A program made the translations under genes and the position numbers. Below, in pieces: positions 50,444 through 60,704 of a stretch of DNA of 64,000 bases. The DNA lies in the NCBI GenBank assembly GCA_034509495.1, contig CM067505.1, positions 13,580,921-13,644,920 of the forward strand. The letters are read 5' to 3'. The notes beneath the pieces were generated by a model. It had not been told where the DNA came from. It was given only the letters and a program-made list of their open reading frames with translations, and ran no database searches. The DNA comes from Acestrorhynchus altus (lineage: Eukaryota; Chordata; Actinopteri; Characiformes; Acestrorhynchidae). Positions within the stretch are counted from its first letter, which is position 1; each line of letters starts with the position of its first letter.

Positions 50444-50680
50444 TAAACTTTTGTTATTGACCAAATACTTATTTTCTACAATAATTTACAAATAAATTCT
50501 TTAAAAGTCCTACAAAGTGATTTTCCCCATTTTCTCTCATGGTTGAAGTTTACCTATGATGAAAATTACAGACCTCTCTCGTCTTTCTAAGTAGGAGAAC
50601 TTGCACAATCAGTGGTTGACTAATTTTTTTTTTTTGCCCCACTGTATAAATGTCATGAACTACAAATATTTTTTTCTCCC

Positions 50681-50834
50681 TTATAATAAAACAGTGCCCT
50701 GGCTCCTCTCACAGATCCTTTTAAGACCATTCTTACAAGAAGATGGGTACCAGGTTGCACGTGGAGAGCCTCTGGGAGTCAGTCGAGCACACAAGTCCTG
50801 ACCCTTCTTGTTCACAGGAGACTGGTCCCAGAAT
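50681..50834 (-). CDS. C-type lectin-like receptor, exon 6 (end of lectin domain, stop)
   Basis: Acceptor ATTTTTAG before 50834; completes a Gln codon from exon 5 (phase 2). Encodes FWDQSPVNKKGQDLCARL, W-YPSSC and KRICE, with the last three domain cysteines; stop TAA at 50683-50681. Confidence 0.88.
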
Positions 50835-53800
50835 CTAAAAATTATGGTGCACATTGTTTTCAACATTACTGTCCAACATTATTTTCAATGTGGTTAATAC
50901 AGTTAATACAGTTTTGAAAATGCTATAGTCTCCTATAGAATGTAGTTAAGCACAGAATACTATTATAATACTGTTTATAGTATAATTCAGTACATTTGTA
51001 CTGTTATAGCCTCATTCCAAAATGTATCAAATATATTTTTTCCCACTCTATCCCACAATAAGATGAGAAAGGTTTGTTTGAAATCTTTGCAAAGTTATTT
51101 AAACTAAGACACAAAAATATAACATAAATATAATATAACATAAACATAAATGTTTACAGCATTTTGCATGATACTCATAAAGGAGCTCAGGTCCATCTTG
51201 TTTCTACTGATCATCCTTCAGCTGTTTCTACAGCTTGATTGGAGTACACCTGTGGTAAATTCTGTTGATTGGACATGATTTGAAAAGACACACACCTGTT
51301 TATATAAGGTTCCATAGCAGACAGTGTATGCCAGAGCACAAACCAAGCCATGAAGTCTAAGGAATTGTTTGTAGACCTCTGAGACAGGATTTCTATTGAG
51401 ACACAGATCTGAGGAAGGGCATAGAAAGCATTCTACTCCACTGAAGGTCCCAATGAGGACAATGGCCTTCATCATCCATACAGTGGGGAAAATAAGTATT
51501 TAGTCAGTCACCAATTGTGCAAGTTCTCCCACTTAAAAAGATGAGAGAGGCCTGTAATTGACATCATAGGTAGATCTCAACTATGAGACAAAATGTGAAA
51601 AAAAAATTGAGAAAATAATTTTGTCTGACTTTTAAAGAATTTATTTGCAAATAATGGTGGAAAATAAGTATTTGGTCACCTACAAACAAGCAAGATTTCT
51701 GGCTGTCACAGACCTGTAACTTCTTTTTTAAGAGGCTCCTCTTTCCCCCACTCATTACCTGTATTAATGGCACCTGTTTGAAGTCGTTAACAGTATAAAA
51801 AACACCTGCCCACAACCTCAAACAGTCACACTCCAAACTCCACTATGGTGAAGACGAAAGAGCTGTCGGAGGACACCAGAAACCGAATTGTAGACCTGCA
51901 CCAGGCTGGGAAGACTGAATCTGCAATAGGCAAGCAGCTTGCTGTGAAGATATCTACTGTGGGAGCAATAATTAGAAAATGGAAGACCTACAAGACCACT
52001 ACTAATCTCCCTCGATCTGGGGCTCCACGCAAGATCTCAAAATGATCACAAGAACGGTGAGGAAAAATCCCAGAACCACAAGGGGGGATCTAGTGAATGA
52101 CCTGCAGAAAGCTGGGACCAACGTTACAAAGGCTACCATCAGCAACACACTACGACGCCAGGGACTCATATCTTGCAGTGCCAGACGTGTCCCCCTGCTT
52201 AAGCCAGTCCATATCGAGGCACGTCTGAAGTTTGCTAGAGAGCATTTGGATGTTCCAGAAGAGTATTGGGAGAATGTCATATGGTCAGATGAAACCAAAG
52301 TAGAACTATTTGGTAAAAATACAACTCGTCGTGTTTGGAGGACAGTGAATGCGGAGTTGCATCCAAAGAACACCATACCAACTGTGAAGCATGGGGGTGG
52401 CAACATCATGCTTTGGGGCTGTTTCTCTGCAAAGGGACCAGGACGACTGGTCCGTGTACATGAAAGAATGAATGGGGCCATGTATTGTGAGATTTTGGGT
52501 GCAAACCTCCTTCCATCAGCAAGGGCAATGAAGATGAAACGTGGCTGGGTCTTTCAGCATGACAATGATCCCAAGCACACTGCCAGGGCAACAAAGGAGT
52601 GGCTTCGTAAGAAACATTTCAAAGTCCTGGAGTGGCCTAGCCAGTCTCCCGATCTCAACCCCATCGAAAACCTTTGGAGGGAGTTAAAAGTCCGTGTTGC
52701 CCGCCGACAGCCCCAAAACATCACTGCTCTAGAGGAGATCTGCATGGAGGAATGGGCCAACATACCAGCAACAGTGTGTGCCAACCTTGTGAAGACTTAC
52801 AGAAAACGTTTGACCTCTGTCATTGCCAACAGAGGATATACAACAAAGTATTGAGATGAACTTTTGTTATTGACCAAATACTTATTTTCCACCATTATTT
52901 GCAAATAAATTCTTTAAAAGTCAGACAAAATGATTTTCTCAATTTTTTTTTCACATTTTGTCTCTCATAGTTGAGGTCTAACTATGATGTCAATTAACGG
53001 CCTCTCTCATCTTTTTAAGTGGGAGAACTTGCACAATTGGTGACTGACTAAATACTTATTTTCCCCACTGTAATTGGAAGAAGTTTGGAATGGAAGTTAT
53101 CTGGCCAAACTGATTGATTATGGTAGAAGGGACACACCTTCTACATTCTGTGAATTTGCTTGAGGGACAAACTTTAAGGACACACCTTCTACATTGTGTT
53201 AATGTGTTTGATTGGCCCTGCCAGAGCCCAGACTGAATCCAATCTCTGGAGATATCTAAAAATGGCTGGGAGAAACTTCCCAAAACATGTGTGCCAAGCT
53301 TGTAGCATCATACTCAAAAAGGCTTGAGCCTGTAATTGCTGCCAAATGTACTTCAATAAAGTATTGAACAAATGCTGTTAATACTTATGTATGTTTTTTG
53401 TATTAATTTTAATAAATTGCAAAGGTTTCAAACAAACTGTTCTCACTTTGTCATTGTGGAGTACAGTGTGTAGAATTCTGAGGCAAAAAAAAAATATTTC
53501 AGCTATTTCAGAATATGGCTGTAACATAAAAAAGTTATAAAAGTGAAGTATTGTGAATAATGCACTGTATAGTATAATGTTTAGCACCATGTCAGTTAGT
53601 TCAGTCAGAGAAACAGAAAAAGTGTAGTAGAAGTAGAAGAATTTTTTCTTACTGTTCTTTGCCCTTTAATGGCGTGCCATCAACCCACAGCCAGGCTCCA
53701 TTTGTGTTCATGTTGGCCAGACCCAGCCAGTATGAGTCACCTTGACTGAATTCATCAGCCTTTCTGCACAGGAACCTCTGAGATGTCATTCACATTTATG

Positions 53801-56800
53801 AAAGGAAGTATATATGAGTTTTTTTTCAGATATGTAGCCTATATGAGCTGAATTACCACACAGAATTTATTCATTAAGAGACTTTTTCTAATTGTCATAA
53901 ACTCATAATTATTACATTTGGAAGTCTGCTTCTGATTGCTATTTTAGACTGCTCCTCAACTTAAATGCAAGTTACACAAATGTCATGTAAGAAGATAGTA
54001 GAAAATATCAAATATCTGTAAAACATCTATGATTAATGTAGATGTTCAAAGCCAGTTTCTCTCACCTGCTCCTCCTCATTTGTTACAATAACGAGATGGC
54101 CTCCAGCAGCCAAGCAGAGATACTGACTGGACAGCCAGTCCTTTCTTTCAGGGACAAACAGGTAGCACTTCTGCATGAAGTTCTCCCAGCCCTCTGGGCA
54201 TGGCTTACACTGACGCACTGTGGAGGCATCCAAAACTGCATGTCAATGCATACATTCAACAATGTACACAGTTATTATAATTCTGTGCCAATTCAATGTT
54301 TATGACCAGAATTTTCAATTTCATTAGAAACTCTTTAGCGCCCACATGCTGGACACAGCTTTTTTATTCATTTTATTCTCAAATTGCAAAATACTGCATG
54401 AGTAAATGAGTATTATATATTGTTTGTTTATTATCTTAAGAAATTAGGTCAGTATTTTGATCTAATGAGCTATAACTTGAACCTGGATTTTTCTTTTCCA
54501 TGTTATAATTACAAAGTTGTACCCATGTTCTTTTGTATGTACTAAAGATGCTATATTGTAAATAATATACTATACTATATCTATTTTTTATACCGAGTCC
54601 CTTGCTATCTCTTTGCTGTCATAACAATGTAAATTTCCCTTCTGCAGGACTAATTAAGGATTATCTAATCTTATCTTATCTTATCTTATACACGCTATAC
54701 AAGTGTTATTCCCCTCCTTGAACTGCCACCTTACTGTGGTGGAGGGGTTTGAGTGCCAGAATGATCCGTGGAGCTATGTTGCCCAGGGGTTAATTTTTAC
54801 CCCCTGTCAGGGTCTCCCAAGGGCGAACAGGTCCAAGGTGACGGGCCCGACCAAGAGCAGATCGAAACCCCAATGAGACACCAAAACAAAGGCCCCACAA
54901 CGTCGCCCCATACGGTGCAACCGGGGCCACACCCTGGAGCCAGGCCTGGGGTTGGGGCTCGGGAGCGAGCGCCTGGTGGCCGGGTCTTTGCCCATGGGGC
55001 CAGGCTAGCTGTTGGGACATAGAACGTCACCTCGCTGGGGGGGAAGAAGCCTGAGCTTGTGTGGGAGGTTGAGAGGTACTGGCTAGAGATAGTCGGGCTC
55101 ACTTCCATGCACAGCTTGGGCTCTGGAACCCAACTCCTCGAGAAGGGTTGGACCCTCCACTACTCTGGAGTTGCCCAGGGTGAGAGACGTCGGGTTGGTG
55201 TGGGCTTGCTCATAGCTCCCCATCTCAGCCATCTCGTGTTGGAGTTTACCCCAGTAAATGAGAGGGTCACCTCTCTGCGCCTTCGGGAGGAACGACCTCC
55301 CCGATCAGAACCTGAGCGGAGTTCTGTTGTTGGACTTCTGCACCAGTTACAGATTGTCCATAACAAACACCATGTTTGAGAATAGGGGCGTCCATAAGTG
55401 CACATGGCATCAGGACGCCCTAGGCCGGAGATCAATGATAGACTTTGTTATTGTCTCATCTGATCTCCGGCCCTATGTCTTGGACACTCGGGTGAAGAGA
55501 GGGGCAGAGCTGTCAACTGATCACTACCTGGTGGTGAGTTGGATCCGCTGGCGGAGAGGCTAAGCGTGCTGCTGCCTGGGCAGTCAAGGAGGCAAAAACC
55601 AGGAGCTGGGAGGAGTTTGGGCAGGCCTTGGAGAAGGACTATTGGTCAGCCCCGAAGCGATTCTGGCAAACCGTCCGGTGCCTCAGAAGGGGGAAGCAGT
55701 ACCCTGCCGACACTGTTTACAGTGCGGGGGGGAGCTGTCGACCTCGACCGGGGATATCGTTGGGCAGTGGAAGGAATACTTTGAAGATCTCCTTAACCCC
55801 ACCATCATGTCTTCCAATGTAGAAGGTGAGGCTGAGGACTCTGAGGAGGACTCGCCCATCACTCAGGTCGAAGTCACTGAGGTGGTCTGTAAGCTCCTCA
55901 GTGGTGGGGGGGTGGATGAGATCTGCCCAGAGTATCTCAAGTCTTTAGATGCTGTTGGGCTGTCTTGGCTGACACGCCTCTGCAGCATCGCGTGGCAGAC
56001 GGGGACAGTGCTTCTGGAGTGGCAAACCGGGGTGATGGTTCCCCTTTTTAAAAAGGGGGACCGGAGAGTGTGTTCCAACTATAGGGGGATCACTCTTCTC
56101 AGCCTCCCCGGGAAAGTCTACGCCAGGGTACTGGAGAGACGAATTCAGCCGTTAGTCGAACCTCGGATTCAGGAGGAACAATGCGGTTTTCGTCCCGGCC
56201 ACGGAACACTGGACCAGCTCTACACCCTCCGCAGGATGCTCGAGGGTTCATGGGAGTTTGCCCAACCAGTCCATATGTGTTTTGTGGATTTGGAGAAGGC
56301 ATTCGTCCGTGTCCCTCGGGGTATTCTGTGGGGGGTTCTCCGGAAATATGGGGTCCGGGGCCCTCTGTTAAGGGCTGTCAGGTCCTTGTACGACCAGAGC
56401 AGGAGCCTGGTTCGCATTGCCGGCAGTAAATCGGGCCTGTTCCCGGTGCATGTTGGACTCTGGCCGGGCTGCCCTTTGTCACTGGTTCTGTTCATAATCT
56501 TTATGGACAGAATTTCTAGGCACAGCCAGGGGCCGGAGGGGGTCCAGTTTGGGAACCACAGGATCGGAGCTGCCGCCGCAGTCATGCAGTCGGTGTACCG
56601 GTCCGTTGTGGTGAAGAAGGAGCTGAGTCGAAAGGCGAAGCTCACGATTTACTGGTCAATCTACGTTCCCACCCTCACCTACGGTCATGAACTGTGGGTA
56701 ATGACCGAAAGGACAAGATCACGGATACAAGCGGCCGAAATCAGTTTCCTCCGTAGGGTGGCCGGGCGCTCCCTTAGAGATAGGGTGAGATCCTTGGCTA

Positions 56801-59800
56801 CCCGGGAGGAGCTCGGAGTAGAGCCACTGCTCCTCTACATTGAGAGGAACCAGTTAAGGTGGCTCGGGCATCTGTTTCGGATGCCCCCTGGGCGTCTCCC
56901 CGGGGGGGTGTTCCAGGCATGTCCCACCGGGAGGAGACCGCGGGGTAGACCCAGGACACGCTGGAGGGACTATGTCTCTCGGCTGGCCTGGGAACGCCTC
57001 GGGGTCCCTCCTGGGGAGCTGGCTGAGGTGTCGGGGGAGAGGGAGGTCTGGGCATCCCTGCTTAGACTGCTGCCCCCGCGACCCGGCCCCAGATAAGCGG
57101 AGGAAAATAGATGGATGAATGGATGGACAAGTGTTATTTTATATTTGATCTGAACTCATATTCATAATTAAAACATAAAAAACTACTACACACAAAACAC
57201 ACTACTAACACAATTAGCATAATAATTGTGAGTTAGACAAGAGGCTCAGTCAGCATCATCTGTTTTTTCAAGTGCAAATGGAAGGAAAGATCATCTATTT
57301 GATAAAGGTTCTTCCTTTCATCATGAAAGCAAATGCTTACATCCTTCAAAATTGCATTGCTGTATTTAATGTCTTCCTGTAGAAAGGATTCTTATAAAGG
57401 TCTAACATTTGCCTTTGCTGCTTAGCAGCTGTTTATTCAGCTTATTGAAACAGACTTCCAAATTATACAGTAATTGGTAAAAACAAGAAAGCACTGGTAC
57501 CAGACAGACAGACATCAGTGATTTGAAAGTATAGTTGTTATTTTGGCTTTTGTACTGGACTGATTATTTTACTTCATCATCTATTAATGTTCAGAAGTAT
57601 AAGAGTTAACTATTATTGAGTGTTTTATTATAATAATAAAAGTGAAGTGCTAAAACACATTAATCACCAGTCTACAGGACCTGCACAATGTCACACAGTA
57701 GAGCAGATGAGGAGATGGATGAACTCACAGGGTTGCATTTATTAACAAAACAAACAAACACCAGAATAACTAAAAAAACCCTCAGCATGCACACATGAAA
57801 CATACACAAAACTGACAAAGACAGACTGAAACAAAGGACCATATATTCATTGACAATACTAGAAACACTTGGCGCTGATTTCAAATGGGCAGGTGTACAA
57901 ACAAGACACAGGTGGCAACAAGATGATGCTAGGACAGAGACAGGCCCAAAATAAAACAGAAATGTGACAAAAAGTGACAGACAGGGGAGCTAAACATGAC
58001 AGGAGCATGACAGTAGGTCAACACTCCCCAGAGCTGGTGAAGGAGAGTGACTGGACAGACTTGATTAGACACAAACACAAGACTGCTGACATGACAGGAC
58101 CAGGGATGAAACAGACGACATGGCATGAGACTGGACTCAAGGAACAGGAAACATGACTAGAGACTTGACATTAGACTTAATGGGAGACTGGACCTGTGAA
58201 ACATGGGACACACAAAACAGGACAAGGGACTGGAGAGGAGAAACATGAGTTGAGACCAGAAGCTGAACCTGGGGAATCTAAGACATGACAGTAGATTTGA
58301 CATGGGAAGCACTAGAGACAACAGGGGACTGTAACTGCGGAACACAAGACACAACAGGGGATTGAGTATGAGACATGACATGACTGTATAGCAGAAAAGG
58401 TACAAACACACTGATTGGAACTGACACATAAAAGGTGATGTGGACAGGGACAACAAAACCAAACACAGAAACAGGGACAGGAACAGACATGGTAACAAAA
58501 ACAAATTCAGGCTCAGACATATGTTGAGATATTGGCATGGACATGGGCATGGACATCAGCACAGACATGGGCATGGACATAGGCATAGACATGAGCATGG
58601 ACATAGGTGCAGACATGGGTATGGCACTGCTATAAATACTGGGGCATGGGTGTTGGGCTTGATGGTAGCATGTGTAATGTCCATGAAACTCAGAAGGTCC
58701 CCCAAATCATGAAGACCAGAAACCCAGCTGAGGAGGCAGATATACTAGCAGGGTTGCATTTATTAACAAAACAAACACACACCAGGATAACAAGAAAAAT
58801 CAGCATGCAGACATGAAACACACAAAAAAATGAAAAGACCGTATATATACACAGACAAGACTAGAAACACCTGGAAAGAGCATGTGGGGAACCAAAACAA
58901 AACAGAACAATGATAAGAAGGGACAGACAAGGGAGCCAAACATGACAGGAGAATGACACACCATTATTCTAAGAATTAATCACTGCTCCATTCTCCCTCC
59001 TGGTGTAACAGTACAGACTATGCTATAGCTTAAATATTGTGCAAATTATTTTAGATTTTACACAATCCTAGTTTTCAAATGAAAAGTCAGTGTAATTACT
59101 ATGATAGCATTACTCACAATGCGATGTTTTGTTGGTTGAGCAGTATTGGTTTAGTGCTGGGTACTTGTGAAAGAGGCTGGTGTATGAGTGGTTCAGAGCA
59201 TCACATTTTCCTGTCAAGTCCCTCAAATGGCCCTCCTTCTCAGCCATCTGTGTCTTAAACATGACAGTGATCTGGACCGCTGCACAAACACAGGATTACT
59301 TTCTCTCTCTTTTTTCAAAAGCATTAAAATAAATATTGAAGGTCCCACAGACATAAATCCACAACAAGAAAAATATTTCACTCATTTGTCTATTGAACCC
59401 ACTTCTTAGAACTTATCTTGTTTAGACAGGAAGCACTATAGCTGAAAGTTACTCAAAACATTGGAAGTACTTTTCGACAAACATGCTCTACACAGTGAAG
59501 TATTACTTTTTGCTTCACATTCACTAGTGGAATATTTTGGAATCTGAATATTTTGTACTCACCATAGAAGGCTTGTAGAAGGGAGACTACAGCCAGCAGA
59601 AAACACAGTAAAGCAAGGTAGTATGAAGCAGTCCTGTAATACTGCAAGTTACCAGTCTGCTTATCTACAATGGGAGAATAATCAACAATTTTATGTTCTC
59701 ACTATATATCACTGGATAGCATATATCTTCATTATTTGTATCAGTAAAATTTCTGCTACCTGTTAAAATGGATTGCTTCAAAAATGTCAATAAGAGAGCT

Positions 59801-60704
59801 GGGCAAAAAATGTAGCATTGTTTGTTATGTAGTTTAACAAGTTCAAGGAACCCATTAACATGCGCTCAGTTGCCTTCTCATATTCCCATAGCAACTGCAA
59901 AATTTGACTACATATATAGTACATGTCTAAATGTTTCTTGATGCATTCAGCTTCTTAAAATGCTTAAAGTACTTAAAGTGCTATCTCAGCTAATCCATTA
60001 AGTGGCATAGTGCCACTATGTCACTTTAGCTACTTTATGGAGTAGCTAAACATGAACCGGCTGGCAACATGCTTAATGCCAGGTGTAGGTTGGAGGGGTA
60101 GAAAGACCCCAGAATTGGGTGGTGAAGCAGTTTTGATTTGTGAAACATTACCTGTTTATAATAGTTGCTTTTACATAAATATATTTGATGCAGATGGTGA
60201 TGAAGGCAGATGATGCTTATTTAGTTTAAAGAGCATTGGATTATACTTAATTATTATTATTGCTTGAATCATTTAACAGATGTTTTAATGACTGCCGCTA
60301 TGTACTACCACTCCATCTGTTAATCCCACCTAGGGTGGAAGTTGTAGCATTTGCACATACTCTAAGTTCACCTTAACTGCTGTTAAATGGTTGAAGAGGA
60401 AAACAATGTTTACATTTTAATTTGTAGTAGAGATGTGCAAGTTGTGTGTGAAGTAGTAAGATTTATCTCAAATACTAAAACATAATTTAGTAAAAAACAA
60501 AAAAAATAAACAAACAAACACTGTGCTCTGTTCACCTCTGTTGTGCTCTATATTCTATACACTAGCCTGAATTTCAAGAATGTATAATGTGGTTACTTTC
60601 AGAACCAGTGATTCATTACCTTTTGTTGGTGTTTGGTCTTCCTCAGTTTTGTCCTGAATATTTTGTGAGCGATTACCATGATCAGTTTGTCTAAAAACAC
60701 CCAT
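50681..60704 (-). CDS. type II membrane C-type lectin-like receptor (CD209/ASGR/CLEC4-like), six exons, 265 aa
   Basis: Exon lengths 85, 102, 162, 170, 125 and 154 nt join in consistent phases. Layout: cytosolic N-terminus (1-42), one membrane helix (about 43-62, YYLALLCFLLAVVSLLQAFY), stalk (63-125) with N-glycosylation sites Asn92 and Asn112, then a C-type lectin-like domain (126-265). Disulphide cysteines 129/140, 157/256 and 230/248 are all present, with WLGL and WLWVDGT core motifs. The calcium/sugar motifs are absent: SPVNKK replaces the EPN region and WYPSSC replaces WND-C. So it probably binds protein or another ligand rather than sugar by calcium. The cytosolic tail shows no ITIM. 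Likely a myeloid/immune-type surface receptor; orthology not assignable by eye. Confidence 0.88.
51481..53070 (+). mobile_element. Tc1 transposon copy A (1,590 bp), nearly complete, nested in copy C
   Basis: Bounded by TA on both sides (51479-51480; 53071-53072). Terminal inverted repeats of about 200 bp run from CAGTGGGGAAAATAAG. A second copy of the terminal motif (GGAAAATAAGTATTTGGTCA, about 51659) gives the IR/DR layout in which transposase binds two sites per end. One transposase frame, broken once. Confidence 0.95.
51845..52854 (+). pseudogene. Tc1 copy A transposase, single frameshift
   Basis: Frame 1 (51845-52045) holds the paired-like helix-turn-helix DNA-binding region (IVDLHQAGKTESAIGKQL, then WKTYKTTTNLPRSG). 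A small deletion just before 52042 shifts the frame. Frame 2 (52042-52854) carries the rest: WSDE (Asp at 52288), HDND (Asp at 52561) and PIEN (Glu at 52666), giving DD34E spacing, and ends GYTTKY with TGA. All three catalytic residues remain. Confidence 0.93.
53653..53777 (-). CDS. C-type lectin-like receptor, exon 5
   Basis: Acceptor ACATCTCAG before 53777 (a second AG at 53764 would break the frame); donor GTAAGA. Encodes RFLCRKADEFSQGDSYWLGL and GAWLWVDGTPL, the WIGL-type core of the domain, plus one extra cysteine (177). Confidence 0.9.
54066..54235 (-). CDS. C-type lectin-like receptor, exon 4 (start of lectin domain)
   Basis: Two in-frame acceptors fit: before 54235 (adds FLDASTV) or before 54217 (six residues shorter). 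Encodes CPEGWENFMQKCY and WLSSQYLCLAAGGHLVIV; donor GTGAGA. Ends NEEEQ in phase 0. Confidence 0.88.
54565..54690 (+). repeat. retroposon 3' end with (TTATC)n tail
   Basis: Matches the block at 22335-22475; tail of about five CTTAT units. Lies just before the Rex3 insertion. Confidence 0.6.
55020..55560 (+). pseudogene. Rex3 endonuclease region, deleted
   Basis: Blocks reading EVERYWLEIVGLTSMHSLGS (about 55064-55125), GVGLLIAPHLS and VNERVTSLRL, then TMFENRGVHKCTWHQD and RRSMIDFVIVSSDLRPYVLD, and finally STDHYLVV (the Asp-His motif, about 55519). A stretch between 55280 and 55320 is missing and the frame shifts several times. Confidence 0.8.
55642..57096 (+). pseudogene. Rex3 reverse transcriptase, 484-codon open frame lacking the catalytic FADD box
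   Basis: Continuous frame with VVCKLL-GGVDEICPEYLK, GVMVPLFKKGDRRVCSNYRGITLLSLPGK, QCGFRPGHGTLDQLYTLRR, CFVDLEKAF and GCPLSLVLFIIFMDRISR. At about 56568 it jumps from FGNHRI to GAAAAVMQ, skipping the segment that should contain FADD and the following thumb (estimated 70-80 codons). The C-terminal region to GREVW-type end is intact. In-frame deletion keeps the frame open but removes catalysis. Confidence 0.88.
57139..57690. other. lectin intron 3, nothing recognised
   Basis: AT-rich unique-looking sequence between the Rex3 insertion and the LTR-like repeat. Confidence 0.35.
57700..58012 (-). repeat. LTR-like direct repeat, copy 1
   Basis: Read on the - strand it starts TGTCATGCTCCTGTCATG at 58012 and ends near TAATAAATGCAACCCTG (about 57742-57726) and beyond. 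Shares this start, the core CAGCATG...GAAACA and the end with copy 2. Confidence 0.65.
58013..58719 (-). mobile_element. interior of a candidate non-autonomous LTR element
   Basis: About 700 bp between two LTR-like direct repeats. It has no gag or pol motif, is A/C/G-rich with many GACA and ACATG words, and contains a 12-bp minisatellite. Could be a deleted LTR element or simply two nearby solo copies. Confidence 0.4.
58534..58624. repeat. 12-bp minisatellite, GGCATGGACATG-type
   Basis: Seven full units plus a partial one in strict 12-bp register (58534, 58546, 58558, 58570, 58582, 58594, 58606). The period is a multiple of three, so every frame reads a four-residue repeat. Confidence 0.9.
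58720..58958 (-). repeat. LTR-like direct repeat, copy 2
   Basis: Starts TGTCATTCTCCTGTCATG at 58958 (- strand) and shares GGGTTGCATTTATTAACAAA (58751 onward) with copy 1. About 70 bp shorter than copy 1. Confidence 0.65.
59118..59279 (-). CDS. C-type lectin-like receptor, exon 3 (stalk)
   Basis: Acceptor TTTGTGCAG before 59279, donor GTGAGT. Encodes residues 63-116, a polar helix-like stalk with Asn92 (NHS) and Asn112 (NKT) glycosylation sites and cysteines 88 and 109 that could pair chains. Confidence 0.88.
59563..59664 (-). CDS. C-type lectin-like receptor, exon 2 (membrane helix)
   Basis: Acceptor CCCATTGTAG before 59664, donor GTGAGT. Encodes residues 29-62 with QYYRTASYY then a hydrophobic helix of about 20 residues; positive residues lie on the N-terminal side, giving type II topology. 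Confidence 0.9.
60620..60704 (-). CDS. C-type lectin-like receptor, exon 1 (cytosolic tail, start)
   Basis: ATG at 60704-60702 encodes MGVFRQTDHGNRSQNIQDK and more, 28 codons plus one base, then donor GTAATG. Phase 1 is completed by exon 2 as Asp29. No tyrosine-based motif in this exon. Confidence 0.82.

Larger units (their letters stand above)
49526..50644 (+). mobile_element. Tc1 transposon copy B, deleted and split by another repeat
   Basis: Ends CAGTGGAG... (49526) and ...CCCCACTG (50644), each bordered by TA, match the ends of the Tc1 at 51481-53070. The left terminal region (to about 49708) and the last quarter of the transposase plus the right end (from about 50195) remain. The middle is replaced by a different repeat. 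The element ends 36 bp from the lectin stop codon. Confidence 0.9.
50985..53567 (+). mobile_element. older Tc1 element (copy C), split by a nested Tc1
   Basis: Left part to 51480 contains a Tc1-type leader and transposase start (a frame around 51350-51475 reading like KSKELFVDL and KVPMRTMAFIIH); right part from 53073 contains FDWPCQSPD-like sequence near 53207-53235 and the terminal ...TGCACTG at 53567. Decayed and internally deleted. A local duplication of ACACACCTTCTACATT lies at 53131 and 53181. Its right end is 85 bp from lectin exon 5. Confidence 0.75.
54711..57126 (+). mobile_element. Rex3 (RTE-clade) non-LTR retrotransposon with 12-bp target duplication
   Basis: ACAAGTGTTATT at 54699-54710 is repeated at 57127-57138. 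5' part reads through an APE-type endonuclease region (about 55020-55560, with deletions) and a reverse transcriptase frame. Sequences matching both widely used Rex3 survey-primer sites occur near 56022 and 56466. Ends with a GGATGGAT-type tail at 57108-57126. Inserted in lectin intron 3 against the direction of that gene. Confidence 0.93.

Noticed and set aside
53653..53763. Alternative acceptor for lectin exon 5 at 53764/53763
   Set aside because: It puts the first codons out of frame with exon 4; the acceptor before 53777 keeps phase 0 and adds the expected RFL sequence.
54790..55435. Several antisense frames of 60-100 codons
   Set aside because: They are shadows on the complement of the GC-rich Rex3 element.
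58278..58712. MSMP- or HGHR-repeat protein frames
   Set aside because: They are both translations of the 12-bp minisatellite on opposite strands; no start context or neighbouring exons.
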